From contig CANJLH010000006.1 of the NCBI GenBank assembly GCA_947475415.1, forward strand, positions 124,001 to 188,000: a stretch of 64,000 nt of DNA. Direction: 5' to 3'. Below are positions 7,074-19,232 of the stretch, in pieces. Both the position numbers and the translations under genes were made by a program. The notes below the pieces were generated by a model that saw nothing but the letters and a program-made list of their open reading frames with translations, was not told the origin of the DNA and ran no database searches. Source of the DNA: Caulobacteraceae bacterium (lineage in GTDB: Bacteria > Pseudomonadota > Alphaproteobacteria > Caulobacterales > Caulobacteraceae). Each line of letters starts with the position of its first letter. Position 1 is the stretch's first letter.

Positions 7074-9299
7074 TTGGACAAGCTGATCGCGGCGGAACCG
7101 CCGCAGTTCCGCACCTGTCCGCTGTGTGAGGGGATGTGCGGCGTCAAGGTGAGCGTTCGGGACGGGCAAGTGCAAAAGGTGCGCGCCGACCCTGACAATG
7201 TGTTCAGCCGCGGACACATGTGTCCGAAGGGCGTGACGCTGGGCGAACTGCACGAGAGCCCCGATCGGCTGCGCGGCCCGGTGATCAGGGACGGCGACAG
7301 CTGGCGCGAGGTGAGCTGGGAGGCCGCGCTCCAACATTGCGAGACACTGATCCGGCCGGTGCTGGCGCAACACGGCTCGGCCGCGATCGCCGCCTACGGC
7401 GGCAACATGATCGGCAAGAGTTTCGATCTGGGGCGTTATGTCGGCTACCTGCTGGGATCGCGGCGGGTGGGGTCCCAGTATTCATCCTCGGCGGTGGATC
7501 AGCTGCCCAAAAACCTCACATCGCTGCTGATGTATGGGGACATGTGGCGCATTCCCGTGCCGGATATCGACCGCACCGACCTGTTCGTGGCGTTCGGCGC
7601 CAATCCCGCCGCCTCCAAGGGCAGCATCCTGTCACATCGCGACGTCATGGGGGCGATCCGGGACTTGCGGGCGCGGGGCGGGCGGGTGGTGGTGGTGGAC
7701 CCAGTGCGGACCGGCACGGCGCTGGCCGCCGACGCCTGGATACCCATCACCCCTGGCGCAGACGCGGCCCTGCTGCTGGCGGTGGTCAATGTGTTGTTCG
7801 CGGAAGGTCTTGTGCGGCTGGGCGCCCTGGCAGATCAGGTCAACGGCCTGGACGCCCTGCGCGCCGCCGCCCAGGCGTTCACCCCTGAGGCGGTCGCCGG
7901 TTTCTGCGACGTCGCCCCGGCAGTGATCCGGGATCTGACCCGCCAGATCGCCGCGGCGCGATCGGCGGCGGTCTATGGCCGCATCGGGCTCTGCACTCAG
8001 CGTTTCGGCTCCCTGGCCTCATGGCTGATCGATGTGGTGTCCGTGCTCACCGGCAACATGGGCTGTCGCGGCGGCGTGATGTTCAGCAAACAGGTGGCAG
8101 ACCAGATGGCCCTGTCGCCCCGCTATCCGGCCGACGCGCCGATCCAGGGCCGACGCAGCCGGGTGCGCGGGGCGCCGTCCGTGCTGGGAACCTTTCCGTC
8201 CTCCTGCCTGGCGGAGGAGATCGACACGCCCGGGCCGGGACAGGTCAAGGGCCTGGTTACGGTCGCCGCCAATCCTGTGCTGAGCGCGCCGGGATCGGAG
8301 CGGCTGGACCAGGCGCTGCCGCATCTGGATTTCATGATCAGTCTCGACAACTACATCAACGAGACCACCCGCCACGCGCATGTGATCCTGCCCGGACCCA
8401 GTCTGCTCGAGCAGCCCCATTGGGACATGTGGGGCTGGCCGTGGTGCCTCACCAGCGGGGGTCACTACTCCCCGCCACTGTTCGTCCGTCCGGGAATGGC
8501 GGAATGGCGGGTGGTCATGTCGCTCGGGGGCCTGCTGTCCGGAAAGTCACTGGCCGACATCGATGTTGAGGCCGAGGACGACGCCTACTTCGCGCGCATG
8601 TGCCGGCACGTGGGACTGGATCCGGAGCGCATTCTGGCGCTGGCGCCCACGCATGGGCCGGAACGGATCCTCGATCTCAACATCCGCAGCGGGCCGTTCG
8701 GCGACCGCTATGGCGAGGTGGCGGGCGGCCTGACCCTGGACAGCTTCAAGGCCGCGCCGCACGGGATCATCGTCGGCGAGGCCGACGAGGGCGTTCCTCT
8801 GCGCACCACCTCCGGCAGACTTGAGCTCGCCCACCCCTATCTGCTGGCCGACATCCCCCGGCTGGCGGCCGCCATGGCCGAGCCGCCGGCTGACGTCCAC
8901 CTGGTCAGCCGTCGAACCCTGCGATCGATGAATTCGTGGATGAACAATGTGGAGAGCCTGGCGAGCGGGCGGGCGCGCTGCACGCTGCTGATGCATCCCC
9001 ACGACGCGGCGGCGCTGCAGGTGGTGACCGGCGATGCGGTCACGGTCACCAGCACGGCCGGCTCGGTCACCGCGCCGGCGGAGGTTACTGACCATATCAA
9101 GCCCGGCGTCGTCAGCCTGCCGCACGGCTGGGGTCACGACCGGCCGGGCGCGCGGCTCAACGTCGCGGGCCGCCGCCCGGGCGTCAACGCCAACAGCCTC
9201 AATCCGCCGGACCTGCTGGACACGATCTCCGGCAACGCGGTGGTGAATGGAACGCCGGTCACGCTCAGCAAGGCGCAGGTGGTCGAGGAAAGCCAGTAG
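7074..9299 (+). CDS. molybdopterin oxidoreductase with N-terminal [4Fe-4S] site, 741 aa
   Basis: A CX2CX3CX27C cluster (TCPLCEGMC ... HMCPKG) begins the protein, then the Mo-bisPGD domains (AFGANPAASKGS, VVVVDPVRTGTA, CRGGVMF, LDNYINETTRHAHVILPGP) and the C-terminal pterin-binding barrel (MHPHDAAALQVVTGDAV ... LPHGWGHDRPG). This is the DMSO-reductase/formate-dehydrogenase-like family. In the region where a Mo-ligating Cys/SeCys is expected I read SQYSSSAVDQLPKN, so the ligand may be Ser. No Tat signal is seen, so it should be cytosolic. The TTG at 7074 has GGGAGA six bases upstream; an upstream GTG at 7035 has none. Substrate unknown; the flanking NTF2-like genes may share it. Confidence 0.85.
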   Translation: MDKLIAAEPPQFRTCPLCEGMCGVKVSVRDGQVQKVRADPDNVFSRGHMCPKGVTLGELHESPDRLRGPVIRDGDSWREVSWEAALQHCETLIRPVLAQHGSAAIAAYGGNMIGKSFDLGRYVGYLLGSRRVGSQYSSSAVDQLPKNLTSLLMYGDMWRIPVPDIDRTDLFVAFGANPAASKGSILSHRDVMGAIRDLRARGGRVVVVDPVRTGTALAADAWIPITPGADAALLLAVVNVLFAEGLVRLGALADQVNGLDALRAAAQAFTPEAVAGFCDVAPAVIRDLTRQIAAARSAAVYGRIGLCTQRFGSLASWLIDVVSVLTGNMGCRGGVMFSKQVADQMALSPRYPADAPIQGRRSRVRGAPSVLGTFPSSCLAEEIDTPGPGQVKGLVTVAANPVLSAPGSERLDQALPHLDFMISLDNYINETTRHAHVILPGPSLLEQPHWDMWGWPWCLTSGGHYSPPLFVRPGMAEWRVVMSLGGLLSGKSLADIDVEAEDDAYFARMCRHVGLDPERILALAPTHGPERILDLNIRSGPFGDRYGEVAGGLTLDSFKAAPHGIIVGEADEGVPLRTTSGRLELAHPYLLADIPRLAAAMAEPPADVHLVSRRTLRSMNSWMNNVESLASGRARCTLLMHPHDAAALQVVTGDAVTVTSTAGSVTAPAEVTDHIKPGVVSLPHGWGHDRPGARLNVAGRRPGVNANSLNPPDLLDTISGNAVVNGTPVTLSKAQVVEESQ

Positions 9300-9307
9300 G
9301 TGGCGAC

Positions 9308-10534
9308 ATGATTGGACGCAGGACGGTTCTTTCTGGCGCGGGGGTCGGCCTTGGGGCGCTCTCCGTGACGCCAAGCACTGCGGGCGAGGCGTTGTCGGCG
9401 GACACCGTCCCGCTGATCGAACGCAACAAGCGCGCGATCGAGGATCACCACATGCGCCAACAGCGCGGCGCCTTACCGGCCACCATCGCCGGCGAGCCGC
9501 AGCCCGTGCAGGTGGCGACGGCCGACCCCAGCACCATCGTCTCGGCGCAGGAGCCGCCCGGCGGAGTGGACGACCCGCGGCTCGTCATCGCCGCGATCGC
9601 GGGCTGGCACGCTCAGAGCACAGCGCCGCCGTTTCATGCCTATGGACCGTTCATCGCCGAGGACGAATTCGTCATCGAGGAATGGGAGACTCATTTCCAG
9701 GGCCTCGACGGCACGATGTACAGCAACCAATACCTGATGGCCTATGAGCTGAAGGACGGCGAGATCGTCGCCGTGCGCGAGTACCTGGACAGCCACCACG
9801 CCTTCATCGTGCTGGGTCTGCACGGAACCTGGAACCGCCTGGCGCCCCCGCGCGCGCCACGGCGGCGTTGGCGGCCGGCGCGATCGTCGCTGGGTCTCCC
9901 GCAGCTCACCGAGATGGAGACGGTGTTTCCGATCCGGCAGGAATTCGACCTCGACCCGCGCCTGCTTTGCGACGTGGCGCCTACCGGCAAGGCGCCCGGA
10001 CCGCGCCCCTCGACCCCAAACAACGACAAGGCCGTGGTCCAGGCCATGCGCGAGGCCCAGGCGAGGGGCGACGCCGCGGCGGTCGCCGCCCGCCACGCCA
10101 AGGGCTTTCGCCACTTCATCGCCGGCGAGGGCCCGTTCGGCTGGACCCACCTGCAATTGCAGGACCTCTACGCGCCGCTGGTGCAGCACCTGGCCTCGCC
10201 GATCCGGGTTCGCTTTGGCCCGATGGTTTCCGAAAACGGCGCGGTCTTCGAGGAGATGGACATACTGGCCCGGTTGGACGACGGCAGCGTCTACAACAAC
10301 TGGCACGCCTTCATCCATGAGGTGCGCGACGGCCTGATCGTGCAGACCCGCGAATACATGGACACCCACCATTTCTGGGTGATGCTCTCAAGATGGGCCA
10401 AATGGGGCGAGACGCCCGTCCCGCCCATGCGCCAGGCCCGCCGCTCGAATCTGCCCTATGTCCGGGCGACCTATCAGGCGCGCAACCCGTTCCTCAAGCT
10501 GGACAGGTGGGAGCCTCTGCCGCCTGCGGGGTGA
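9308..10534 (+). CDS. Tat-type exported protein with two NTF2/SnoaL-like domains, 408 aa
   Basis: The start MIGRRTVLSGAGVGLGAL resembles a twin-arginine signal peptide (Arg-Arg, then hydrophobic core). Two related NTF2-like domains follow at about residues 95-175 and 240-360. They share the closing patterns ELKDGEIVAVREYLDSHH and EVRDGLIVQTREYMDTHHF and the strand patterns TMYSNQYLMAY and SVYNNWHAFIH, so the protein looks like an internal duplication. The gene begins 8 bp after the molybdoenzyme stop, implying co-transcription. A periplasmic NTF2 protein coupled to a cytosolic molybdoenzyme is unusual; binding or modifying the same substrate class is inference. Confidence 0.8.
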   Translation: MIGRRTVLSGAGVGLGALSVTPSTAGEALSADTVPLIERNKRAIEDHHMRQQRGALPATIAGEPQPVQVATADPSTIVSAQEPPGGVDDPRLVIAAIAGWHAQSTAPPFHAYGPFIAEDEFVIEEWETHFQGLDGTMYSNQYLMAYELKDGEIVAVREYLDSHHAFIVLGLHGTWNRLAPPRAPRRRWRPARSSLGLPQLTEMETVFPIRQEFDLDPRLLCDVAPTGKAPGPRPSTPNNDKAVVQAMREAQARGDAAAVAARHAKGFRHFIAGEGPFGWTHLQLQDLYAPLVQHLASPIRVRFGPMVSENGAVFEEMDILARLDDGSVYNNWHAFIHEVRDGLIVQTREYMDTHHFWVMLSRWAKWGETPVPPMRQARRSNLPYVRATYQARNPFLKLDRWEPLPPAG

Positions 10535-10610
10535 GCAAGGGGGTTCGCAGCGCGTCTTTGGCGGTGCTGCGGCGGTATGACGCGACCGCGAGCGCCAGGT
10601 CTGCGGCGAA

Positions 10611-10630
10611 GGCGGTCGCTGACCACCGCC
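10611..10630. terminator. hairpin between convergent genes
   Basis: GGCGGT-8-ACCGCC lies between the convergent NTF2-type and metH genes and is followed on the + strand by CCGTTTA. A weak bidirectional terminator candidate. Confidence 0.3.
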
Positions 10631-10634
10631 CCGT

Positions 10635-13292
<2,658 letters not shown>

Positions 13293-13301
13293 ACGGGTTC
13301 C

Positions 13302-14366
13302 CTAGACCGCCAACTCGAACGGTTCCAAGCCCGCCAGCCGCATCGCCGGCGGTCGCTCCGGAACCATCCGCGGTTTCAGGCCCTTCACCGCCTCCGCCAC
13401 GTGGGCGATGTGGGCCGGCGTGGTGCCGCAGCAGCCGCCCAGGATGTTGACCAGGCCCCGCTCGGCCCATTCGTGCAGGAAGTGGCCGGTCTCATGCGGC
13501 GCCTCGTCATATTCGCCCATGGCGTTGGGCAGGCCGGCGTTGGGGTAGGCCGAGACCAGGGTGTCGGCGATCCGCGACAGCTCGGCGATGTGCGGGCGCA
13601 TGAGTTCGGCCCCCAGGGCGCAGTTAAGCCCCACGGCGAAAGGCTTGGCGTGTTTCACCGAATTCCAGAACGCCTCCACCGTCTGGCCCGAGAGCGTGCG
13701 TCCCGACCGGTCGGTGATGGTGCCGGAAATCCAGATCGGCAGCGGCTCGAGCCCCTCATCGGCCAGGTCCAGGATCGCCTTGATCCCGGCCTTGACGTTC
13801 AAGGTGTCGGTGATGGTCTCCAGCAAAAACAGATCGACGCCCCCTTCATGCAGGGCCAGCGCCTGTTCGCGGTAGGCGGCATAGACCTGGTCGAAGGTGA
13901 TCAGCCGCGCACCGGGATCGTTCACGTCCGAAGACATGGACAGCATGCGGTTGAGTGGCCCCATGGCGCCGGCCACGAAGCGGGGCTTGTGCGGCTCCTT
14001 CGCCGTCCAGCGGTCGGCCGCTTCCCGGGCCAGGCGCGCGCCCGCCAGGTTGATGTCGCGCACCGCGAACTCCAGTCCGTAGTCGGCCTGGGCGATTGCG
14101 GTGGAGGAGAAGGTGTTGGTCTCGCTGATGTCGGCGCCGGCGGCGAAATAGGCGTCGTGCAGTTCGGTGATGATGTCCGGCCGGGTGAGGCACAGGACGT
14201 CATTATTGCCCTTCATGGCCACCGGATGGTCGGCGAAATGCTTGCCGTGAAAATCGGCGACGTCGAGGCCCTTGCCCTGCACCATCGCCCCCCAGGCGCC
14301 GTCGAGGATCAGGATGCGATCCTTCGCCGCCGCTTTCAGGGCCGCGATCCGCTCAGCCCGGGTCAT
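13302..14366 (-). CDS. metH: homocysteine S-methyltransferase module of split MetH, 354 aa
   Basis: The N-terminal module of Met[14 protein letters not shown], the zinc-site Cys in [10 protein letters not shown] and the paired Cys in [13 protein letters not shown]. It binds zinc-activated homocysteine and receives the methyl group from cob(III)alamin held by the adjacent gene's product. The ATG at 14366 overlaps the metF stop as ATGA, indicating translational coupling; longer frames would run inside metF. Stand-alone BHMT/MmuM-like enzymes are an alternative, but the adjacent MetH remainder argues for a split MetH. Confidence 0.93.
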   Translation of the reverse strand: MTRAERIAALKAAAKDRILILDGAWGAMVQGKGLDVADFHGKHFADHPVAMKGNNDVLCLTRPDIITELHDAYFAAGADISETNTFSSTAIAQADYGLEFAVRDINLAGARLAREAADRWTAKEPHKPRFVAGAMGPLNRMLSMSSDVNDPGARLITFDQVYAAYREQALALHEGGVDLFLLETITDTLNVKAGIKAILDLADEGLEPLPIWISGTITDRSGRTLSGQTVEAFWNSVKHAKPFAVGLNCALGAELMRPHIAELSRIADTLVSAYPNAGLPNAMGEYDEAPHETGHFLHEWAERGLVNILGGCCGTTPAHIAHVAEAVKGLKPRMVPERPPAMRLAGLEPFELAV

Positions 14367-15277
14367 GGCTGGTTCTCCTCGCGCACGCCCAGCACCCGGC
14401 AGATGGCGTAGACAAGATCGGCGCGATTGAGGGTGTAGAAGTGGAAGTCCGAGAAGCCCTCCTCCGCCAGCCGGGCGCACATCTCGGTGGCCACGGCGCC
14501 GGCGATCAGCCGCCGCGTCTCCGGGTCGCGGTCCAGGCCATCGAACAGATTTTCCAGCCAGGCCGGCAGCGTGACGCCCATTGATCCGACCATCTTCTGC
14601 AGGCCCTTGAAGTTGGACACCGGCATGATCCCTGGCGAAATCGGAATGGTGACCCCGGCCTTGCGCACCTTGTCCATGAACCGCAGGAAGGCGTCCAGAT
14701 CGAAGAAGAACTGGGTGATCGCCCGGGTCGCGCCGGCATCAACCTTGGCCTTCAGCACCGCGATCTCATGGTCGAGATTCGGGCTTTCCGGATGGATCTG
14801 GGGATAGAGGCCGACGCTGACCTCGAAGGGCGCGATCGCGCGCACGCCGGCAGTCAGCTCGGTGGCGTTGCGGTAGCCGTCCTCGCGGGGAACATAGCGG
14901 CCGCCGATGGCGCCGGGCGGGTCGCCGCGCAGGGCGACGATATGACGGATGCCGGCGTCCCAATAGGCCCGGACCACCGCATCCACCTCATCGCGGCTGG
15001 CCTCCACGCAGGTCAGGTGGGCGGCGGGCTTCAGCGTCGTCTCGTTGAGCATCCGCACCACCGTGCGGTGGGTGCGGTCGCGGGTGGAGCCGCCGGCGCC
15101 GTAGGTCACCGACACGAAGGAGGGATTGAGCGGCTCCAGCCTGCGGATCGCCTGCCACAGGCTCTCCTCGGCCTCGGGCGTCTTAGGCGGAGAGAATTCG
15201 AAGGAGACGCTGGGGCGCGGCGCGCCCAGCGCGCCGGCGCGGGCCACGGGGCCAAGCGCGGTGTCAGAAGGGCTCAT
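14363..15277 (-). CDS. metF: methylenetetrahydrofolate reductase, 304 aa
   Basis: The MTHFR TIM-barrel is clear: SFEFSPPKTPEAEESLW, FVSVTYGAGGSTRDRT, HIVALRGDPP, KVDAGATRAITQFFFD and ISPGIMPVSNFKGLQKM. It is a soluble FAD enzyme that reduces 5,10-methylene-THF to 5-methyl-THF, the methyl donor for MetH encoded next in the operon. The ATG (AGGAA upstream) overlaps the stop of the sahR-like gene by four bases (ATGA), and its own stop overlaps metH, so the genes are tightly coupled. Length is normal for bacterial MetF. Confidence 0.96.
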   Translation of the reverse strand: MSPSDTALGPVARAGALGAPRPSVSFEFSPPKTPEAEESLWQAIRRLEPLNPSFVSVTYGAGGSTRDRTHRTVVRMLNETTLKPAAHLTCVEASRDEVDAVVRAYWDAGIRHIVALRGDPPGAIGGRYVPREDGYRNATELTAGVRAIAPFEVSVGLYPQIHPESPNLDHEIAVLKAKVDAGATRAITQFFFDLDAFLRFMDKVRKAGVTIPISPGIMPVSNFKGLQKMVGSMGVTLPAWLENLFDGLDRDPETRRLIAGAVATEMCARLAEEGFSDFHFYTLNRADLVYAICRVLGVREENQP

Positions 15278-16254
15278 GCGGCGTTCCTGCGGGCTTCCCG
15301 GCCGCGCTGGGCGGTCCAGATCTTGACGGTGAGGCCGGCGGCGTCGGCGGGGGGCAGGGCCGCGGCCTTCACGCGCCCCAGGCCCGCATCCTTCAGCCAG
15401 CGTTCGATATCGGCGTCGGCGAAACCCAAGCGGCGGTGCTGGTGCTGTTCGCGCAGGAACTCATGCTTGTGGGGCGCGAAGTCGACAATCAGCAGGCGGC
15501 CGCCGTCGGCCACCAGGCGTGCCGCCTCGCGCACCGCCGCGGCCGGATCGCCCAGGTAATGCAACACCTGATGCACCACCACAAGGTCGGCGGTCTGCGC
15601 CGGCAGTCGCGTGGCGAAGATATCGCCGTGGCGCAATTCACAGGCCTCGAGCCCCACCTCTGATACCCGGCTGCGGGCGATGTTCAGCATCTGCTGGGAC
15701 AGGTCGAGGCCAATGGCCGCCTGTGCGTGGGGCCCCAACAGGCTCAGCATGCGTCCCGAACCGGTGCCTAGATCCACGAGCCGCCGGTATGGCCCCGGCC
15801 CGGCGGCGGCGCGGATGGCGGCCTCAACGTCTGTCTCGGACACATACAGGGAGCGGATTTCGTCCCACGCCGCGGCGTTGCGGGCGAAATAGGCCCCGGC
15901 TTCGGCGGCGCGTTCAGCCCGTACGCTTTCCAGCCTCCCGGCGTCGCGCGCCAGCACCGGGTCGTCCATATCCACACGCGCCAGAAGCTCACCCACCAGT
16001 TCGCGAGCCTGGCCCTCAAGGCCCAGGCGGTAGAATACCCAGGCGCCGTCCGGAAATCGCTCAACCAGCCCCGCCTCGGCCAGCAGCTTTAAGTGTCGGG
16101 AAACCCGGGGCTGGCTTTGATCGAGCACGCGGCATATTTCCAGCACCGCCAGCTCCTCGCGGCGCAGGAGCGCAAGTATCCGCAGACGCGTCGGCTCCCC
16201 CGCCGCGCGCAGGGCCTCCACAGCCTGATCCATCCGCATTGCCATAACGGACAT
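15274..16254 (-). CDS. sahR: ArsR-family regulator fused to SAM-dependent methyltransferase (SahR type), 326 aa
   Basis: Residues ~8-85 form an ArsR winged helix (LRAAGEPTRLRILALLRREE ... QPRVSRHLKLLAEAGLVE). Residues ~115-310 form a class I methyltransferase (LVDLGTGSGRMLSLLG, GLDLSQQMLN, HQVLHYLGDP). Heading a metF-metH operon, this fits the SahR group that senses S-adenosylhomocysteine and represses methionine-cycle genes; the methyltransferase fold may be the SAH sensor. The coordinates give the longest frame. Its ATG lies inside the predicted operator and next to the -10, so the true start may be the ATG at 16245 or 16239; none has a good ribosome-binding site. Confidence 0.88.
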   Translation of the reverse strand: MSVMAMRMDQAVEALRAAGEPTRLRILALLRREELAVLEICRVLDQSQPRVSRHLKLLAEAGLVERFPDGAWVFYRLGLEGQARELVGELLARVDMDDPVLARDAGRLESVRAERAAEAGAYFARNAAAWDEIRSLYVSETDVEAAIRAAAGPGPYRRLVDLGTGSGRMLSLLGPHAQAAIGLDLSQQMLNIARSRVSEVGLEACELRHGDIFATRLPAQTADLVVVHQVLHYLGDPAAAVREAARLVADGGRLLIVDFAPHKHEFLREQHQHRRLGFADADIERWLKDAGLGRVKAAALPPADAAGLTVKIWTAQRGREARRNAA

Positions 16255-16272
16255 AAAGATATCTTTATATCC
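16249..16272 (-). promoter_or_regulatory. SahR-type operator, 24-bp near-perfect palindrome
   Basis: Twelve-base arms GGACATAAAGAT and ATCTTTATATCC are mirror images except for one base; the central 16 bp (16253-16268) is perfect. It lies between the -35 and the translation start of the regulator-metF-metH operon, where repressor binding would block RNA polymerase. A/T-rich AAAGATATCTTT cores are as I recall for SahR sites; the assignment rests on that memory and on context. Confidence 0.7.
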
Positions 16273-16281
16273 TTATGTCAA
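16253..16281 (-). promoter_or_regulatory. sigma-70-type promoter of the methionine operon
   Basis: On the minus strand TTGACA (16281-16276) is followed after 17 bases by CTTTAT (16258-16253). The predicted transcription start is near 16246, at or beside the ATGs at 16245 and 16239, which implies a leaderless or very short-leader mRNA. The operator overlaps spacer and -10. Confidence 0.5.
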
Positions 16282-16845
16282 GGTTAATGGCTCGATGATT
16301 GATCGCGGATTACGTCGACATGATCCCTATGCCCCTAGTTCCAATTGCGCGACGGCGTTGGCCGCGGGAAAGCCCGCCGATTCCCGCTCACGCCCTCACG
16401 TCAATTCCGGACGCATCCAAGGTGCATGGCATTGATCCTCGGAAAATCGAAGCCCAGGACGTTTTTCACCCCAAACCTGGTTTTCAGGCCCGGAACGGCG
16501 GCTCCATCCCGCCGCAGCCCTACGACAATTGCGCTCGCTCGACGGCGCATGCGGGTGAAGTCCACGCAGTCCCGCCCCCTCCAGGGCGAAAAACCTTGAG
16601 TGCGAATGTTCTTTCTTTGTTCTTGACGCCGCGCCCCGCCCGCGCTAAGGTTCGCGGTTGTGGCCGCCGGTCCACATCGGCCGCCGCAAGGTGTTGTTCG
16701 CGTCTCGAAAATCGCCGACCAACCGAAAGCGGGCGCTACACCAATCACCGGCCAGTTCTTTGAAATCGCTAAACAACCCCTCGCCCCAAGGCGCTACTCG
16801 AATCGACATTTTCGCGTCAAATCGGCAGCACCTCGACCATCCGCC
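16282..16845. other. 564-bp gene-less stretch containing an SOS promoter
   Basis: No frame here shows convincing coding character. One leftward (16748-16401) and one rightward (16299-16763) open stretch lack ribosome-binding sites and domains. The stretch holds a LexA box with promoter (16608-16651) reading toward the 3' end of ettA. Between the predicted start at ~16657 and the ettA stop there is no ATG on the + strand, so any product is more likely an RNA of about 190 nt or longer, or an antisense transcript into ettA. Confidence 0.5.
16608..16651 (+). promoter_or_regulatory. LexA (SOS) box abutting a promoter
   Basis: GTTCTTTCTTTGTTC (16608-16622) is an exact GTTC-N7-GTTC alphaproteobacterial LexA site. 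Immediately after it come TTGACG (-35, 16623-16628) and, 15 bases later, GCTAAGGT (16644-16651), close to the Caulobacter -10 form GCTANAWC. The arrangement is that of a LexA-repressed promoter, yet no gene is recognisable downstream. Confidence 0.6.
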
Positions 16846-18513
<1,668 letters not shown>

Positions 18514-18567
18514 GGGGCGGTTCGCGCTCGCTTGTTGTGGGAGATTTCAGCGCGTGCAGATAGCCGC

Positions 18568-18594
18568 GACCCGCCGTCTGTGCAACGGCGGGTC
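18568..18594 (-). terminator. 9-bp stem hairpin downstream of the small secreted protein gene
   Basis: Perfect arms GACCCGCCG and CGGCGGGTC around a 9-nt loop sit between the stop at 18616 and the ettA start at 18513. The stable GC stem is terminator-like but lacks a U-tract; it may also stabilise mRNA ends. Confidence 0.45.
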
Positions 18595-18615
18595 TGACGG
18601 TAAAGCCGAGTCCGC

Positions 18616-18960
18616 CTATTGAGCGGCCATGCGCAGGTCTGCCGCAGCGGCGCGGTTGCAGATGATCACCCCCGCACGGCTCAACCGCTGTCCCCGGCTG
18701 GCGTAGGCCTTCATCGGACCGAACCGAACCGCCACTTGGCGGCATTCCCGCAGCAGTGAATCCAGCGTGTTGTAGCGATGGGCCACCCCGATGCAGCCGG
18801 TGTCGGCGCAGCGCCAGTTGACGCAGGCCACCTTCGATTCAATGGGCGAAGCGACCGGATTGACCAGCCTAGCCGCGCCCAGAAATTCTCCGGGCTGCCC
18901 CGCATGAGCGGCTCCGAACGCCGTGAATGTAAACGCCGCCGCGATCAAAAAACTACGCAT
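18616..18960 (-). CDS. small secreted Cys-rich protein, 114 aa
   Basis: A classical signal peptide (MRSFLIAAAFTFTAFGAAHA, cleavage after AHA) precedes a short mature domain with five Cys (ACVNWRCADTGCIG ... RECRQ ... IICNRAA), suggesting disulfides in the periplasm. The pattern AYASRGQRLSRAGVIICNRA resembles a family of small secreted proteins I associate with Caulobacterales, function unknown. The ATG has GAGGGATC upstream. It is divergent from the TetR gene across a 272-bp region with several inverted repeats. Confidence 0.75.
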   Translation of the reverse strand: MRSFLIAAAFTFTAFGAAHAGQPGEFLGAARLVNPVASPIESKVACVNWRCADTGCIGVAHRYNTLDSLLRECRQVAVRFGPMKAYASRGQRLSRAGVIICNRAAAADLRMAAQ

Positions 18961-19094
18961 GATATTGATCCCTCAATGGTTTCAAGTGACGCGCCCAATG
19001 TTGACGGATGCGTCACGATGGAGAGGAACCTCTCAAAGACCCGCCCGCGCGGCCATGTCCGGACGGCCGGGCATAATTGCCGATCCACCGGAAA

Positions 19095-19120
19095 CGCGTC
19101 TCGTCAGGTGACGAGACGCG
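19095..19120. promoter_or_regulatory. perfect 12-2-12 inverted repeat in divergent intergenic region
   Basis: Arms CGCGTCTCGTCA and TGACGAGACGCG flank GG with no mismatch. It lies between the small secreted protein gene (minus) and the TetR gene (plus), 112 bp and 134 bp from their starts. It could be a strong hairpin/terminator for either strand or a high-affinity operator. Confidence 0.5.
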
Positions 19121-19166
19121 GGACACCAGGACTTGAGCTTTTTCGTGATCCCTCGTACAGAAAGAG

Positions 19167-19202
19167 CACGACCGGTCGCTGACAAAAAAGCGCACGATCG
19201 GT
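19167..19202 (+). promoter_or_regulatory. paired direct repeats, candidate TetR autoregulatory sites
   Basis: CACGACCGGT (19167-19176) and CACGATCGGT (19193-19202) are 26 bp apart, about 2.5 helical turns, just upstream of the TetR start. The first overlaps the palindrome CGACCGGTCG. Position and symmetry fit autorepression by the adjacent TetR protein. Confidence 0.45.
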
Positions 19203-19232
19203 TTCTTTTCGTCAAGCGGGAGGTTTCGCAGA

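Noticed and set aside
16299..16763. Possible 154-aa rightward or 115-aa leftward protein in the SOS-promoter gap
   Set aside because: No ribosome-binding site, no family resemblance, and the frames run across the LexA box and promoter.
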